Part shown: positions 7,672 through 17,471 of the stretch, piece by piece
Layout: every line of letters begins with the position of its first letter
How positions within the stretch are numbered: the stretch's first letter is position 1
Assembly (NCBI GenBank): GCA_049340005.1
Contig: JBMPIY010000002.1
DNA length: 64,000 bases
Strand: one strand, 5' to 3'
Origin: CAXBDP01 sp963974465
GTDB lineage: Bacteria; Bacteroidota; Bacteroidia; Cytophagales; Cyclobacteriaceae
Position numbers and translations under genes: made by a program
The notes under the pieces: generated by a model
Databases searched by the model: none
What the model saw: only the letters and a program-made list of their open reading frames with translations
Told to the model about the DNA's origin: nothing

Positions 7672-8076
7672 ATGGCATTTTACATCAAAAGGCTCATGAA
7701 GCGCAACTTATATATCGTCCTGCTCATTTTAATGCTTCTCCCTGGCAAAGGGATGGCAGTGTTTCAGCACTTTTGCGGGGGCGAACTGATCAGCTTCGAG
7801 CTTTTTCTAAAACACCACGAACCATGCTGTGACGATCACAGCAACCCTTGTGATGGTTGTGAGGATCAGGAAACCATCTTCTCTCTCGATGATTTCAGGA
7901 CACCTCATTCTGACATTCCGGTCATTGCTTCTTCACCAGCGGCATTGGCTCAGCCATCTTTTCATTTGCCTTCTACACAATTTTTCGAGTCAAGAGACTA
8001 CACAACTTCTAAAAAGGCTCCCCCCGGCTGGTCAGGGCGGTATCGCTCTATCCTGTTCCAGTCATTTCTTCTTTAG
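7672..8076 (+). CDS. Small exported HYC_CC_PP-type protein
   Basis: The 134-aa product has an N-terminal hydrophobic signal (an ATG at 7696 would give a tighter signal peptide, MKRNLYIVLL). It carries HFCGG, the pair PCCDDH, and CDGC, then a proline-containing C-terminus (APPGW). This pattern of HFC, CC and PP is that of a small Bacteroidota family found beside copper and other metal efflux genes. A role as a periplasmic metal-binding peptide is inferred, not shown. The ORF-free 125 bp upstream contain TACTTTTG at 7622-7629, a possible -7 box. Confidence 0.7.
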   Translation: MAFYIKRLMKRNLYIVLLILMLLPGKGMAVFQHFCGGELISFELFLKHHEPCCDDHSNPCDGCEDQETIFSLDDFRTPHSDIPVIASSPAALAQPSFHLPSTQFFESRDYTTSKKAPPGWSGRYRSILFQSFLL

Positions 8077-8098
8077 CTAACATCTGATTATCAGTTAG
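8077..8098 (+). other. Small inverted repeat downstream of the HYC_CC_PP gene
   Basis: CTAAC at 8077-8081 and CTGAT at 8084-8088 pair with ATCAG and GTTAG at 8090-8098. No T run follows, so it may be an mRNA 3'-end stabiliser rather than an intrinsic terminator. Confidence 0.3.
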
Positions 8099-8247
8099 TT
8101 GTCCGGGTTACAAAACCTTGGGCAATGTCGGAAATGGTTCTGTGAAATATAGCTGTTCCGGGATATTTAAACAGCATTAGACACCATCTATCCGACAAAA
8201 CTATCATCAAGTTTATTTAATCAGACTTTCAACAAAATGTTAAAATC

Positions 8248-9546
8248 ATGAAAACATTTCATAAAATTCAATTGGTATTCATTGCCTTGACACTGATGGT
8301 GATCAATACCACATATGCCCAACAACCAGGCTTGCAGTATTTCAGGCCAAACGATAAAAACGGCCTGAATGTATTCGAGCCCTCAAAAGAGGATACAGTT
8401 ATCTTTGATGGATTAAAAGTGAGGGTTGGTGGCGATTTCGCCATGCAGTTTCAAGGTATTAGGCAAAGCAATACGGCAGGTAACCTGACCAAACTGGGAT
8501 CAGACTTCAATTTGCCGTCTGCCAACCTCAACCTGGACGTCCAGGTATTGGACGGAGTTCGCATGCATCTTAGGACCTATCTTTCTTCCAGAGCTCATAA
8601 TGAATCCTGGATCAAAGGTGGTTATATGCAAATTGATAAACTGGATTTTATCAAGCCTGAATTCCTAGAAGGGGTAATGAAATATACCAGTATAACGATT
8701 GGGTTGGATGAGTTCAATTATGGTGATGCCCATTTCAGACGTTCTGACAATGCCCGGGCGATCTTCAATCCCTTTGTTGGCAACTACATTATGGATGCAT
8801 TCTCCACAGAAGCATTCGGAGAGATTACCGTTCAAAAGAATGGCTTATTGGCAGTGGTTGGGTTGACAAACGGTAAGCTCAATCAAAATGTAACGGTGAA
8901 TGACAATACGGACAATAAGCCTTCTTTCTTCGGAAAGTTGGGATACGATAAACAACTGAACGAGGATCTGAGAGTACGATTGACCGGATCTTGGTACATC
9001 AATAAAGGAACCTCAACAGGCACATATCTGTATGGTGGTGACCGAGGAGGCTCCAGGTATTACAATGTGCTTTTTACAGTACCGGATGTGGATGGCAATA
9101 CAGAAGGTGGCCCTCGTGATGGGCAGTTCAATGCCAGGTTCACAAAACTCACAGCCTTGCAAATTAACCCATTCATCAAGTACAAAGGCCTGGAGTTCTT
9201 TGGTATTTATGAGCTGGCTGATGGAAGCAATGAATTCACAACACCTCAAGCCGACACAGAGGGTGCATTCACACAAATAGCAGCTGAGGTATTGTATAGG
9301 TTTGGAGCTGATGAACGTTTCTATCTTGGGGGTAGATATAATACAGTAACTGGTAAAATGCGTGAAAGTGCCACAGAAGATTTGGAAATCAGCAGGGTCA
9401 ATTTTGGTGGAGGCTGGTATCTTTCAAAGAACGTTTTAACAAAAGTTGAGTACATGAAGCAGCAATATGAAGGCAATGCTTGGACAGGGCGTTTTGCCGG
9501 GGCTGAATTTAGTGGAGTCGTGGTTGAAGCGGTGATTAGTTTCTGA
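8248..9546 (+). CDS. Outer-membrane porin-like beta-barrel protein
   Basis: The 432-aa protein has a clear signal peptide (cleavage after TTYAQ). Beyond it, alternating aromatic/hydrophobic strands such as RVGGDFAMQFQGI and VRMHLRTYLSS end in the strand AEFSGVVVEAVISF with a terminal Phe, as expected for BAM-dependent outer-membrane barrels. It resembles phosphate-selective-porin-like proteins of Bacteroidota. Its place ahead of the CusABC block suggests a role in metal passage or adaptation of the outer membrane, but no substrate can be deduced. A strong terminator follows. Confidence 0.75.
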   Translation: MKTFHKIQLVFIALTLMVINTTYAQQPGLQYFRPNDKNGLNVFEPSKEDTVIFDGLKVRVGGDFAMQFQGIRQSNTAGNLTKLGSDFNLPSANLNLDVQVLDGVRMHLRTYLSSRAHNESWIKGGYMQIDKLDFIKPEFLEGVMKYTSITIGLDEFNYGDAHFRRSDNARAIFNPFVGNYIMDAFSTEAFGEITVQKNGLLAVVGLTNGKLNQNVTVNDNTDNKPSFFGKLGYDKQLNEDLRVRLTGSWYINKGTSTGTYLYGGDRGGSRYYNVLFTVPDVDGNTEGGPRDGQFNARFTKLTALQINPFIKYKGLEFFGIYELADGSNEFTTPQADTEGAFTQIAAEVLYRFGADERFYLGGRYNTVTGKMRESATEDLEISRVNFGGGWYLSKNVLTKVEYMKQQYEGNAWTGRFAGAEFSGVVVEAVISF

Positions 9547-9552
9547 CGGAAC

Positions 9553-9589
9553 TCCCGTGTGGGTGACTCATCCACATGGGATTCTTTTT
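9553..9589 (+). terminator. Rho-independent terminator after the porin-like gene
   Basis: TCCCGTGTGG at 9553-9562 pairs with CCACATGGGA at 9572-9581 (one G-T pair), followed by TTCTTTTT. It separates the porin unit from the copper block. Confidence 0.85.
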
Positions 9590-9675
9590 ACTGCTGTGTA
9601 AAAGATAATGACTCCAAAAATAAGCATCAGCAAACTATGATTTTCCAATAGAAATAAAGCATGAACATCCACATG

Positions 9676-9708
9676 TTGAAGTATTTGAAATGAAAACCGT
9701 TATTTTTG
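9676..9708 (+). promoter_or_regulatory. Possible promoter of the copper block
   Basis: TATTTTTG at 9701-9708 fits the -7 consensus TAnnTTTG. The nearest TTG candidates lie 22 nt (9676-9678) or 13 nt (9685-9687) upstream, so the -33 box is imperfect. The next gene starts with GTG at 9768. Confidence 0.35.
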
Positions 9709-9767
9709 ACGTTAAAATTGAACATTCTGAACTAAATCCCGTAAATTCGCATTAGACTTTCTCCAAA

Positions 9768-10202
9768 GTGCAACGTTTTAGACAAATATCGGCCATTTTG
9801 TTATCCTGCCTGGTGCTACTCAGTTCCACGAGTTTCACGTTTGGGATGCATTTCTGTATGAGCCAGCTAGAGAGCATTGCACTTTTTTCCGGGGCTGAGC
9901 CCTGCGAAATGGCCACTCAAAAATCACCTTGTGCCAATGATAAGCATGATCCGGATTGCGAACACCAGCAGGTGACTAAAAAAGGTTGCTGTGAAGACCA
10001 GACTTTAGTAATTGAGGGTCATGAAGACCTTACGCAAGTGACCAAAGTTGCGGTTCCTGATTTTCAAATGATCGCAGTTTTCTACGCTGTGGTATCCTTT
10101 CTTTTCAGCGCTCCTGCAGTTGATTATTATTCGTATAACGATTATTCCCCCCCTCTGATTGAGCGTGACATACCTGTGCTCGTTCAATCCTTCCTTATTT
10201 AA
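9768..10202 (+). CDS. Small exported HYC_CC_PP family protein
   Basis: The 144-aa product begins with GTG; the first ATG would remove the signal peptide (ISAILLSCLVLLSSTSFTFG), so GTG is the sensible start. After the signal come MHFCMSQ, several Cys/His residues (CEMATQKSPC, DPDCEHQ), the pair GCCED and the C-terminal YSPPLIERDIPVLVQSFLI. HFC, CC and PP in this order define the HYC_CC_PP family of Bacteroidota, found next to RND metal pumps. It immediately precedes cusA. Periplasmic copper or silver binding is inferred. Confidence 0.8.
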   Translation: MQRFRQISAILLSCLVLLSSTSFTFGMHFCMSQLESIALFSGAEPCEMATQKSPCANDKHDPDCEHQQVTKKGCCEDQTLVIEGHEDLTQVTKVAVPDFQMIAVFYAVVSFLFSAPAVDYYSYNDYSPPLIERDIPVLVQSFLI

Positions 10203-10308
10203 GCTTTTCATTCAATTCTTTCACTAGGCATAGCATTATGCTGCGCCACAAGTGCATGCATTTGTATGCGCTCAAGTCAATCCAGTTTTAAAGAAAATTG
10301 AATGAAAA

Positions 10309-13300
10309 ATGCTCAATTCCATAATCAAATTCTTTCTCGAGAATAAGCTCGTTACCGTTCTCGTATTGCTACTCATTGTAGCCTGGGGCATAGTCACTGC
10401 TCCTTTTAACTGGGAGACAAGTTTCCTCCCACGTGACCCGGTTCCGGTTGATGCCATCCCGGACATTGGCGAAAACCAGCAAATCGTTTTCACTGAATGG
10501 ATGGGACGTTCTCCACAGGATGTGGAAGATCAGATCACCTATCCGCTCACCACGGCTTTGCTGGGCCTTCCCGGTGTAAAAAGCGTTCGAAGTAGTTCAG
10601 CCTTCGGCTTTTCCAGTATTTATATCATCTTCAATGAAGATATAGAGTTTTACTGGAGCCGTTCACGTGTACTGGAAAAACTGAACTCACTTCCGTCAGG
10701 ACTATTGCCACCGGATGTACAACCCAAACTGGGGCCGGATGCTACCGCCCTGGGGCAGGTGTATTGGTACACGCTGGAAGGTCGCGATAAAGACGGCAAC
10801 CCTACCGGAGGTTGGGACTTGCACGAACTTCGTACCATCCAGGACTATTACATCCGTTATGCGCTTACTGCTGTAGAGGGTGTGGCCGAAGTAGCTTCCG
10901 TAGGTGGCTATGTCAAAGAATACCAGGTAGATGTCGATCCGGCAGCTTTAAAAGCGCATGGGGTTACGCTCATGGACGTGATGCAGGCAGTGAGAAACAG
11001 CAACATCGATGTAGGTGCCAACACTATTGAAGTAAACCGGGTGGATTACTTCGTCAGAGGTCTGGGATATGTGGAGGAGCTGGCCGACCTGGACAAGGCC
11101 GTGGTGAAAGTAACCGATAATGTACCCATTCGGGTGAAGGATGTGGCCGTGGTAAACATTGGCCCACAGCCCCGCAACATGAGCGGAATCCTGGATAAGT
11201 CAGGAGCTGAAGCTGTGGGCGGAGTGGTCATTGCCCGCTACGGTGACAACCCCTTGAAAATCATCAATGCGACAAAAGCAGAAATTGAAAAAATAGCCGA
11301 TGGACTTCCGTCCAAAACACTGGCAGACGGCACGGTTTCTAAAGTAACGATAGTACCCTTCTATGATCGCACCGGCTTGATTTACGAAACCCTTGGTACC
11401 TTGTATGAAGCCATCAGCCTGCAAATATTGATTACCATCATTGTGATCATTGTGATGGTGTACAACCTGCGGGCATCTATCCTCATTTCAGCGCTTTTGC
11501 CACTGGCGGTACTCATGTGCTTCATATTCATGAAATACTTCGGAGTAGATGCCAACATTGTAGCCCTGTCCGGTATTGCCATTGCCATCGGCACCATGGT
11601 CGATCTTGGTATTATCCTCAATGAAAACATTTTGCGGCACCTGGAAATTGCCCCGGAAGGCCAGTCCAAGTTAAAAACTGTCTATGATGCCACTACAGAG
11701 GTAGCTTCCGCCATTGTTACCGCAGTGAGTACCACCATTGTCAGTTTTTTACCAGTTTTCACCTTGCAGGCAGCTGAGGGTAAGCTCTTCGGGCCATTGG
11801 CCTACACCAAAACCTTTGCTTTGGTTGCTGCTCTGATATTTACCCTCATCATCATGCCTGCCTTTTCTCACTGGATATTCTCCATGAAAAAAGGCAAAGG
11901 CAAAACAAGTCTGTACCTGAATTACCTGTTACTCATTGCCGGCCCGGTAATAGCCTTCACCGTCTGGTCTTGGGCAGGATGGTTGCTGTTTGGTTTTGGT
12001 TTGATCAATGTGCTGCTGCATCATTTTCCTGAAAGATTAGGTAAGTACCGTGACCTGATGATGGTAGGCGTTACAGTGGTTGCGGTTGCTTGGCTGTTGG
12101 CCACCGAATGGGTTCCGCTGGGTGTGTCCAACAGCTTGCTGGTCAACTTCCTGTTTATAGCGGTGATTCTAGGCTTTGTGCTTGGCACCTTCGCTTTGTT
12201 CCTCAGGCTTTACCCTAAAATACTCATGTGGTGCCTGGACAATAAGGGCTTGTTCCTGGTTATACCTGTTGTCATTATTTTATTAGGTGCCAATATCTGG
12301 CTGGGTTTTGACAAGGTATTCGGCTTTTTGCCAAAAGCAACAGAAAAATTAGGCTGGAACTTAAGGGAAACCCCGGGATGGACGGCTGTATCTGAAGTGT
12401 TTCCGGGCTTAGGCGAAGAGTTCATGCCGTCTCTCAATGAGGGTTCATTTCTCCTGATGCCCACATCCATGCCGCACTCCGGCATAGAAGTAAACCGTGA
12501 GGTACTGCAAAAACTGGACATGATGGTAACAGCCATTCCCGAAGTGGAAATGGTGGTAGGTAAGGCAGGCCGTGCGGAAACGGCCATTGATCCGGCCCCT
12601 ATCTCCATGTTTGAAAATACCATCAGCTACAAAAGCGAATATGTTTCGGATATAGATGGAACCAAGCAACGCTTTCGGGTGAATGATGATGGTCAGTTTC
12701 TGCTTCAAAATGGAGACGTTTATGACCCGGAAACCATGTCCCCTGAGCAAATAGATATAAAGCATCTCACTCCTGATCCTGATGGAGAATATTTCCGCCA
12801 GTGGCGGGATCACATCAAAACACCGGATGACATTTGGGACGAAATTGTTGGTGTCGTCAATATTCCGGGCGTAACCTCCTCTCCCAAATTACAGCCTATT
12901 GAGACACGCCTGGTGATGTTGCAAACGGGTATGCGGGCCCCTATGGGTATTAAGGTGTATGGACCTGATTTGAAGACCATTGAAGAATTCGGCCTTCAAC
13001 TCGAGAAATACCTGAAAGAAGTGCCATCGGTAAAAAGTGAAGCTGTCTTTGCTGACCGGATTGTGGGAAAACCTTATTTGGAGATTGACATAGACCGGGA
13101 TCAGATTTCCCGCTACGGATTGAACGTACGGGACGTGCAAGACTATATAGAAACAGCCATCGGTGGCATGAAGCTGAGCACCACGGTGGAAGGAAGGGAG
13201 CGCTTTCCGATAAGGGTACGCTATGCCCGTGAATACCGTGATGATCCTTCATCCATTGAAAACATGCAGGTACCCACACCCTTAGGCAACTACATTCCGT

Positions 13301-14133
13301 TGGGTCAATTAGCGAAAATCACCTATCGCCCCGGGCCCGAAATGATCCGTGGGGAGAACAGCTTCCTTGTAGGCTATGTGCTATTGGACAGGAAAAAGGA
13401 GTTTGCAGAGGTTACCGTAGTAGAGGATGCGCAACGCTACCTGAGATCAAAGATAGATGCAGGTGAACTGACCATTCCTGCTGGTGTCCGCTATGAATTT
13501 TCGGGAAGCTACGAAAACCAGGTGCGGGCAGAGAAACGACTCGCAATTGTAGTCCCGCTATGCCTTATGGCCATTTTCCTGATCCTGTATTTTCAGTTTC
13601 GAGCCATCTCTACCACCTTATTTGTATTCTCAGGCATTGCTATGGCTTTTTCAGGTGGGTTCATGATGCTCTGGCTGTATAGTCAGGGTTGGTTCATGGA
13701 TTTTTCGGTCTTTGACACCAATATGAGAGAACTCTTCCAGATGAAGACCTACAACCTGAGTGTGGCCGTCTGGGTAGGCTTCATAGCACTGTTTGGAATC
13801 GCTACCGATGATGGCGTAGTGGTGGCTACTTACCTCAAGCAAAGCTTTGAGAAACGGGAACCTGAAAACGTGAAGGAGGTTCGCAAAGCTGTATTGGAGG
13901 CTGGTCAAAAGCGGGCACTCCCGGCCATGATGACCACCGCCACCACTTTACTGGCCCTCTTACCTGTACTCACATCTTCCGGGCGAGGATCCGACATTAT
14001 GATACCCATGGCCATTCCTTCATTCGGGGGCATGATCATCGAAATTATGACGGTTCTGCTGGTGCCAGTCCTATACTGTTGGTGGGCAGAGCGCAAGATT
14101 AAACGCAATCCCGAAGTATTTACAGAATCTTAA
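10309..14133 (+). CDS. cusA: CusA-type heavy-metal RND efflux pump (Cu/Ag class)
   Basis: The 1274-aa inner-membrane antiporter exports metal through a CusA-adaptor-TolC complex using the proton gradient. The TM4 motif AIAIGTMVDLGIILNEN (D432, E439) has a single Asp as in the Cu(I)/Ag(I) group, not the DFGxxxDGA of CzcA pumps. The periplasmic part is rich in methionine (LLMPTSMPHS, LQTGMRAPMGIKVYG), consistent with methionine relays. It is longer than the usual 1040-1060 aa because of extra membrane segments near residues 525-690 and a periplasmic insert near 770-830. It is followed by tolC, cusB and DUF3347 genes on the same strand with short gaps. Confidence 0.93.
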   Translation: MLNSIIKFFLENKLVTVLVLLLIVAWGIVTAPFNWETSFLPRDPVPVDAIPDIGENQQIVFTEWMGRSPQDVEDQITYPLTTALLGLPGVKSVRSSSAFGFSSIYIIFNEDIEFYWSRSRVLEKLNSLPSGLLPPDVQPKLGPDATALGQVYWYTLEGRDKDGNPTGGWDLHELRTIQDYYIRYALTAVEGVAEVASVGGYVKEYQVDVDPAALKAHGVTLMDVMQAVRNSNIDVGANTIEVNRVDYFVRGLGYVEELADLDKAVVKVTDNVPIRVKDVAVVNIGPQPRNMSGILDKSGAEAVGGVVIARYGDNPLKIINATKAEIEKIADGLPSKTLADGTVSKVTIVPFYDRTGLIYETLGTLYEAISLQILITIIVIIVMVYNLRASILISALLPLAVLMCFIFMKYFGVDANIVALSGIAIAIGTMVDLGIILNENILRHLEIAPEGQSKLKTVYDATTEVASAIVTAVSTTIVSFLPVFTLQAAEGKLFGPLAYTKTFALVAALIFTLIIMPAFSHWIFSMKKGKGKTSLYLNYLLLIAGPVIAFTVWSWAGWLLFGFGLINVLLHHFPERLGKYRDLMMVGVTVVAVAWLLATEWVPLGVSNSLLVNFLFIAVILGFVLGTFALFLRLYPKILMWCLDNKGLFLVIPVVIILLGANIWLGFDKVFGFLPKATEKLGWNLRETPGWTAVSEVFPGLGEEFMPSLNEGSFLLMPTSMPHSGIEVNREVLQKLDMMVTAIPEVEMVVGKAGRAETAIDPAPISMFENTISYKSEYVSDIDGTKQRFRVNDDGQFLLQNGDVYDPETMSPEQIDIKHLTPDPDGEYFRQWRDHIKTPDDIWDEIVGVVNIPGVTSSPKLQPIETRLVMLQTGMRAPMGIKVYGPDLKTIEEFGLQLEKYLKEVPSVKSEAVFADRIVGKPYLEIDIDRDQISRYGLNVRDVQDYIETAIGGMKLSTTVEGRERFPIRVRYAREYRDDPSSIENMQVPTPLGNYIPLGQLAKITYRPGPEMIRGENSFLVGYVLLDRKKEFAEVTVVEDAQRYLRSKIDAGELTIPAGVRYEFSGSYENQVRAEKRLAIVVPLCLMAIFLILYFQFRAISTTLFVFSGIAMAFSGGFMMLWLYSQGWFMDFSVFDTNMRELFQMKTYNLSVAVWVGFIALFGIATDDGVVVATYLKQSFEKREPENVKEVRKAVLEAGQKRALPAMMTTATTLLALLPVLTSSGRGSDIMIPMAIPSFGGMIIEIMTVLLVPVLYCWWAERKIKRNPEVFTES

Positions 14134-14143
14134 ATCTAGGAAG

Positions 14144-15568
14144 ATGAAAAAAATAGCAATTATAATACTACTACTTCTGGGAATTCAAAACATTGGCTTC
14201 TCACAAAGCCTGGAAGAATCCTTGGAGATAGCTGCTGAAAACAATCCGGAGCTTAAAGCCTATTTCAATGATTACCTGGCGGCACTGGAACAAGTGCCGC
14301 AGGTGGGCACTTTGCCGGATCCGGAATTGAGCATAGGCTTTTTTATCCAGCCTATGGAACGATTCATGGGCAACCAGCAGGCAGACATTCAACTGATGCA
14401 GATGTTCCCTTGGTTTGGGATGCTGAAAACCCAAAAGGATGAAGCCAGCAAAATGGCATTGGCCCAATACGAAGTATTCCAGGATGCTAAAAACCGTTTG
14501 TTTTTTCAGGTAAAAAACAACTGGTACGAAATGTACCGCCTGGAGGAGGACATCAGGATCACGGAGGAAAACCTCGAAATCCTGAAACAGTATGAGCGAC
14601 TGGCACTTATCCGTTTTCAGAGTGCAGGTACAGGAGGTGGTTCAAGTTCTTCCGGTATGTCGGGGAATGCTACGATGAGCAGTGGTAACTCCACCTCATC
14701 AACATCTTCTACTGGTGGTATGGGAGGAAGTATGAACAGTGGTTCTACAAGTAAAAACAGCGCAAAGAGTAATTCTTCGATGAACTCATCCGCATCAATG
14801 GGCGAGGGTAAATCTGGTATGAGTGATGTGCTTAGGGTAAGGATCGAAATCAAGGAGCTGGAAAATACACTGGCTCTACTAAGAGATTCCAGGGTACCAC
14901 TTGTCGCAGAATTCAACCAACTCCTCAACCGTAACATCGATGAGCGTGTGTCACCAGTGGATTCACTGACTGATACAGCACTGCCTTTGGAACGATTGGC
15001 AATACTGGACAGCATCACCCAAAACAACCCGATGCTGAAAATGCTGGATGCCGAGGAACAGGCGTATGAAGCACAAAAGAAAATGGCCAGACTGGAAGGC
15101 AGACCCATGCTGGGGGCTGGGGTAAACTATATCCCTTTTTCTCCACGAATTGAAGATGGTATGCCAATGGGTGGCAATGACATGGTGATGCCTATGGTCA
15201 GGTTAACCATACCCATTTACCGTAAAAAGTACAATGCCTTGCAAAAGGAGGCGGAGCTAAGGCAATTGGCAGTGCAGCAACGAAGAGAAAACACGGTCAA
15301 CCAACTCTCAACGCAATGGTCAAGCGCCATGCGTGACCTGGATGATGCAAATAGGAGAACAAGGCTGCACAGAGAGCAAACCGATCTGGCAAAGCAAACC
15401 CTGAACCTGCTGATGACCAGCTACGCTACGGATGGTCGGGATTTCGAAGAAGTATTGCGTGTGCAACAGCAGCTTCTCGACTATCAACTCAAGCTGATCG
15501 CAGCAATTGTGGATCAGCATATTACAATAGCGGTGCTGGAAAATCTGGCAGCAATAGAACTGAATTAA
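14144..15568 (+). CDS. TolC-family outer-membrane factor with Met/Ser/Gly-rich insert
   Basis: The 474-aa product has a signal peptide (ending GFSQ) and two TolC repeats of long helices, and should form the trimeric outer-membrane duct of the Cus pump. It starts 10 bp after cusA. Between the two repeats, at about residues 161-228, lies a low-complexity stretch of Ser, Gly, Thr and Met that is not part of normal TolC proteins. In CusC-like structures this junction faces the periplasm, so the insert could bind Cu or Ag or be a flexible loop. Otherwise the length and helix pattern are ordinary. Confidence 0.9.
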   Translation: MKKIAIIILLLLGIQNIGFSQSLEESLEIAAENNPELKAYFNDYLAALEQVPQVGTLPDPELSIGFFIQPMERFMGNQQADIQLMQMFPWFGMLKTQKDEASKMALAQYEVFQDAKNRLFFQVKNNWYEMYRLEEDIRITEENLEILKQYERLALIRFQSAGTGGGSSSSGMSGNATMSSGNSTSSTSSTGGMGGSMNSGSTSKNSAKSNSSMNSSASMGEGKSGMSDVLRVRIEIKELENTLALLRDSRVPLVAEFNQLLNRNIDERVSPVDSLTDTALPLERLAILDSITQNNPMLKMLDAEEQAYEAQKKMARLEGRPMLGAGVNYIPFSPRIEDGMPMGGNDMVMPMVRLTIPIYRKKYNALQKEAELRQLAVQQRRENTVNQLSTQWSSAMRDLDDANRRTRLHREQTDLAKQTLNLLMTSYATDGRDFEEVLRVQQQLLDYQLKLIAAIVDQHITIAVLENLAAIELN

Positions 15569-15658
15569 ATGGTGATCAAAAATTTTAAAACGATGAAATC
15601 GAGCATGACCAAAATGACGCCCAAAGGCATGAATTTACCTATGCGAGATTCCATCTGA
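15569..15658 (+). CDS. Candidate 29-aa Met-rich micro-ORF
   Basis: An ATG follows the tolC stop codon directly and opens a 29-codon frame ending TGA at 15656-15658. Six of 29 residues are methionine (M1, 9, 13, 16, 21, 25), with Lys-rich spacing and the ending NLPMRDSI. It lies between tolC and cusB in a copper operon, which makes a metal-binding peptide plausible. Such a short frame could also be chance or a remnant. Confidence 0.35.
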   Translation: MVIKNFKTMKSSMTKMTPKGMNLPMRDSI

Positions 15659-15683
15659 CCTATAAAAAATAAATTATAAACAG

Positions 15684-17468
15684 ATGAAAGAATTAATTAA
15701 AAATAAGAAAGTCCTCCTGACCGTGCTTGTAGCATTTATGCTTGGGGGCACTATAGGCTGGCTGGCAAAGCCATCTCCAAGTCCATCGGAGACCGAAGAA
15801 GCTGTTCATGTACATGATGAAGATTCTGATCAAATATGGACTTGCTCCATGCACCCACAGATACGGCTTTCAGAACCGGGCAGTTGTCCAATCTGCGGGA
15901 TGGACCTGATCCCAGCTTCAAGTAAACGGTCTGCTGCCTCGGCCAGTCCACTTATGCATGAGATGACACCCGAAGCAGTGGCCATGGCCAATGTCCATAC
16001 TTCCCTGGTTACAGGAGTATCTCCTGAAGGGGAGCTTTTTCTAACCGGAAAAGTGAAAGCCGATGAACGCCAACTGGCTTCTGTCACGGCCAAATTTCCG
16101 GGACGTATCGATCAGCTTTTTGTCAATTTCACCGGCCAGGTTGTCCGGCAGGGCGAAAGGTTGGCCACCATTTATTCACCCGAGCTGGTTACAGCACAAA
16201 AGGAACTTTTGGAGGCTGCTTCTACCAAATCCACCTATCCCGAACTTTATCAGGCAGCCAGGGAAAAACTGCGCTTATGGAAACTTAATGAGAAGCAAAT
16301 TGACGATCTTGAAGGTTCTGGAAAAGTGCAGGATCAATTTGATGTGCTGGCCGACAAAAGTGGTATTGTAACCCAGCGGAATATTTCAGTTGGTGATTAT
16401 GTGAACACTGGATCAGTTTTATTTGATATAGTTGACCTGAACCGGGTATGGATAATGATTGATGCGTATGAATCCGATCTCCCATTTGTAAAAATCGGTG
16501 ATGAGGTCAACTTTACCGCAGCAGGCATTCCCGGAGAGACCTTTAAAGCTAAGATTACCTACATAGATCCGGTCATAAATTCTTCAACCCGTGCAGCCTC
16601 TGTGAGGGCTGAGGCCTCCAACAGCAACGGAGAGCTGCGACCTGAAATGTTCATCAACGCCAGGGTGCGGACCACTTTACGCAAAGGGCAATCCTCTTTG
16701 GCCATAACTCGCACCGCTCTGCTTTGGTCGGGCAAGCGTTCAATCGTGTATGTAAAAGTACCTGATACTGAATTTCCAACTTACGAAATGCGTGAAATCA
16801 CCATAGGTCCCCGCATGGGTGAAATGTACTTGGTGGAGGCAGGACTGGAAGCTGGCGAAGAGATAGTGACCAATGGAGTATTTGCCATTGATGCGGCTGC
16901 ACAACTTTCCGGGAACTATAGCATGCTCATGCGCCCGGATGTTAAAACCATGGACGTGCCACAGGCTTTCCAGAAACAAATTACAGCGCTGGCCGATGCA
17001 TATTTCAAAGTAAAGAATGGTTTGGTCGCTGATGATGCTAAGGCGACAAAATCCGCATTGGAACAGTTACGGGAAGCCTTGAACCAAATTGCCATGGACG
17101 AACTGAAAGGCCAGGCACATGATCATTGGATGGCTTTGAAACAGCAGCTTTCAGAAGCAACTAAAATGATGCAGGATGAAGAAAACCTCGATGGCCTGCG
17201 GCAACACTTCTCGATGCTTTCAGAAAGCATACTGGAAGTGACAGAGTCCTTCGGGTTGGAGAAAGATAAAGTATACAAAGATTTCTGCCCCATGGCTTTT
17301 GACAATAAAGGGGCTTTTTGGCTCAGTGAATCGGAGGAAATCCTGAACCCCTATTACGGAGAGGCCATGCTGTCTTGTGGAGAGGTGAAAGAAACTTATC
17401 TGAAGGGACAAAAAGTATTTGAAGAAGGAGGCCCTGCCAAGCAAGCAGCCAGTGGACATAACCATTAA
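15684..17468 (+). CDS. cusB: CusB-type periplasmic adaptor with HMBD and C-terminal DUF3347
   Basis: This 594-aa adaptor links CusA to TolC. An N-terminal membrane anchor (about 8-26) is followed by a heavy-metal-binding domain (about 50-75, TCSMHPQIRLSEPGSCPICGM). The lipoyl/beta-barrel/helical hairpin adaptor core covers about 95-420 (PGRIDQLFVNFTGQ, IDAYESDLPFVKIGDEV). The last 150 residues are a DUF3347 domain (AYFKVKNGLVADD, DFCPMAFDNKGAFWLSE, GEAMLSCGEVKE), probably a copper-binding helical unit. Fusion of DUF3347 to the adaptor is found in Bacteroidota. Two free-standing DUF3347 proteins follow. Confidence 0.93.
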   Translation: MKELIKNKKVLLTVLVAFMLGGTIGWLAKPSPSPSETEEAVHVHDEDSDQIWTCSMHPQIRLSEPGSCPICGMDLIPASSKRSAASASPLMHEMTPEAVAMANVHTSLVTGVSPEGELFLTGKVKADERQLASVTAKFPGRIDQLFVNFTGQVVRQGERLATIYSPELVTAQKELLEAASTKSTYPELYQAAREKLRLWKLNEKQIDDLEGSGKVQDQFDVLADKSGIVTQRNISVGDYVNTGSVLFDIVDLNRVWIMIDAYESDLPFVKIGDEVNFTAAGIPGETFKAKITYIDPVINSSTRAASVRAEASNSNGELRPEMFINARVRTTLRKGQSSLAITRTALLWSGKRSIVYVKVPDTEFPTYEMREITIGPRMGEMYLVEAGLEAGEEIVTNGVFAIDAAAQLSGNYSMLMRPDVKTMDVPQAFQKQITALADAYFKVKNGLVADDAKATKSALEQLREALNQIAMDELKGQAHDHWMALKQQLSEATKMMQDEENLDGLRQHFSMLSESILEVTESFGLEKDKVYKDFCPMAFDNKGAFWLSESEEILNPYYGEAMLSCGEVKETYLKGQKVFEEGGPAKQAASGHNH

Positions 17469-17471
17469 GAG

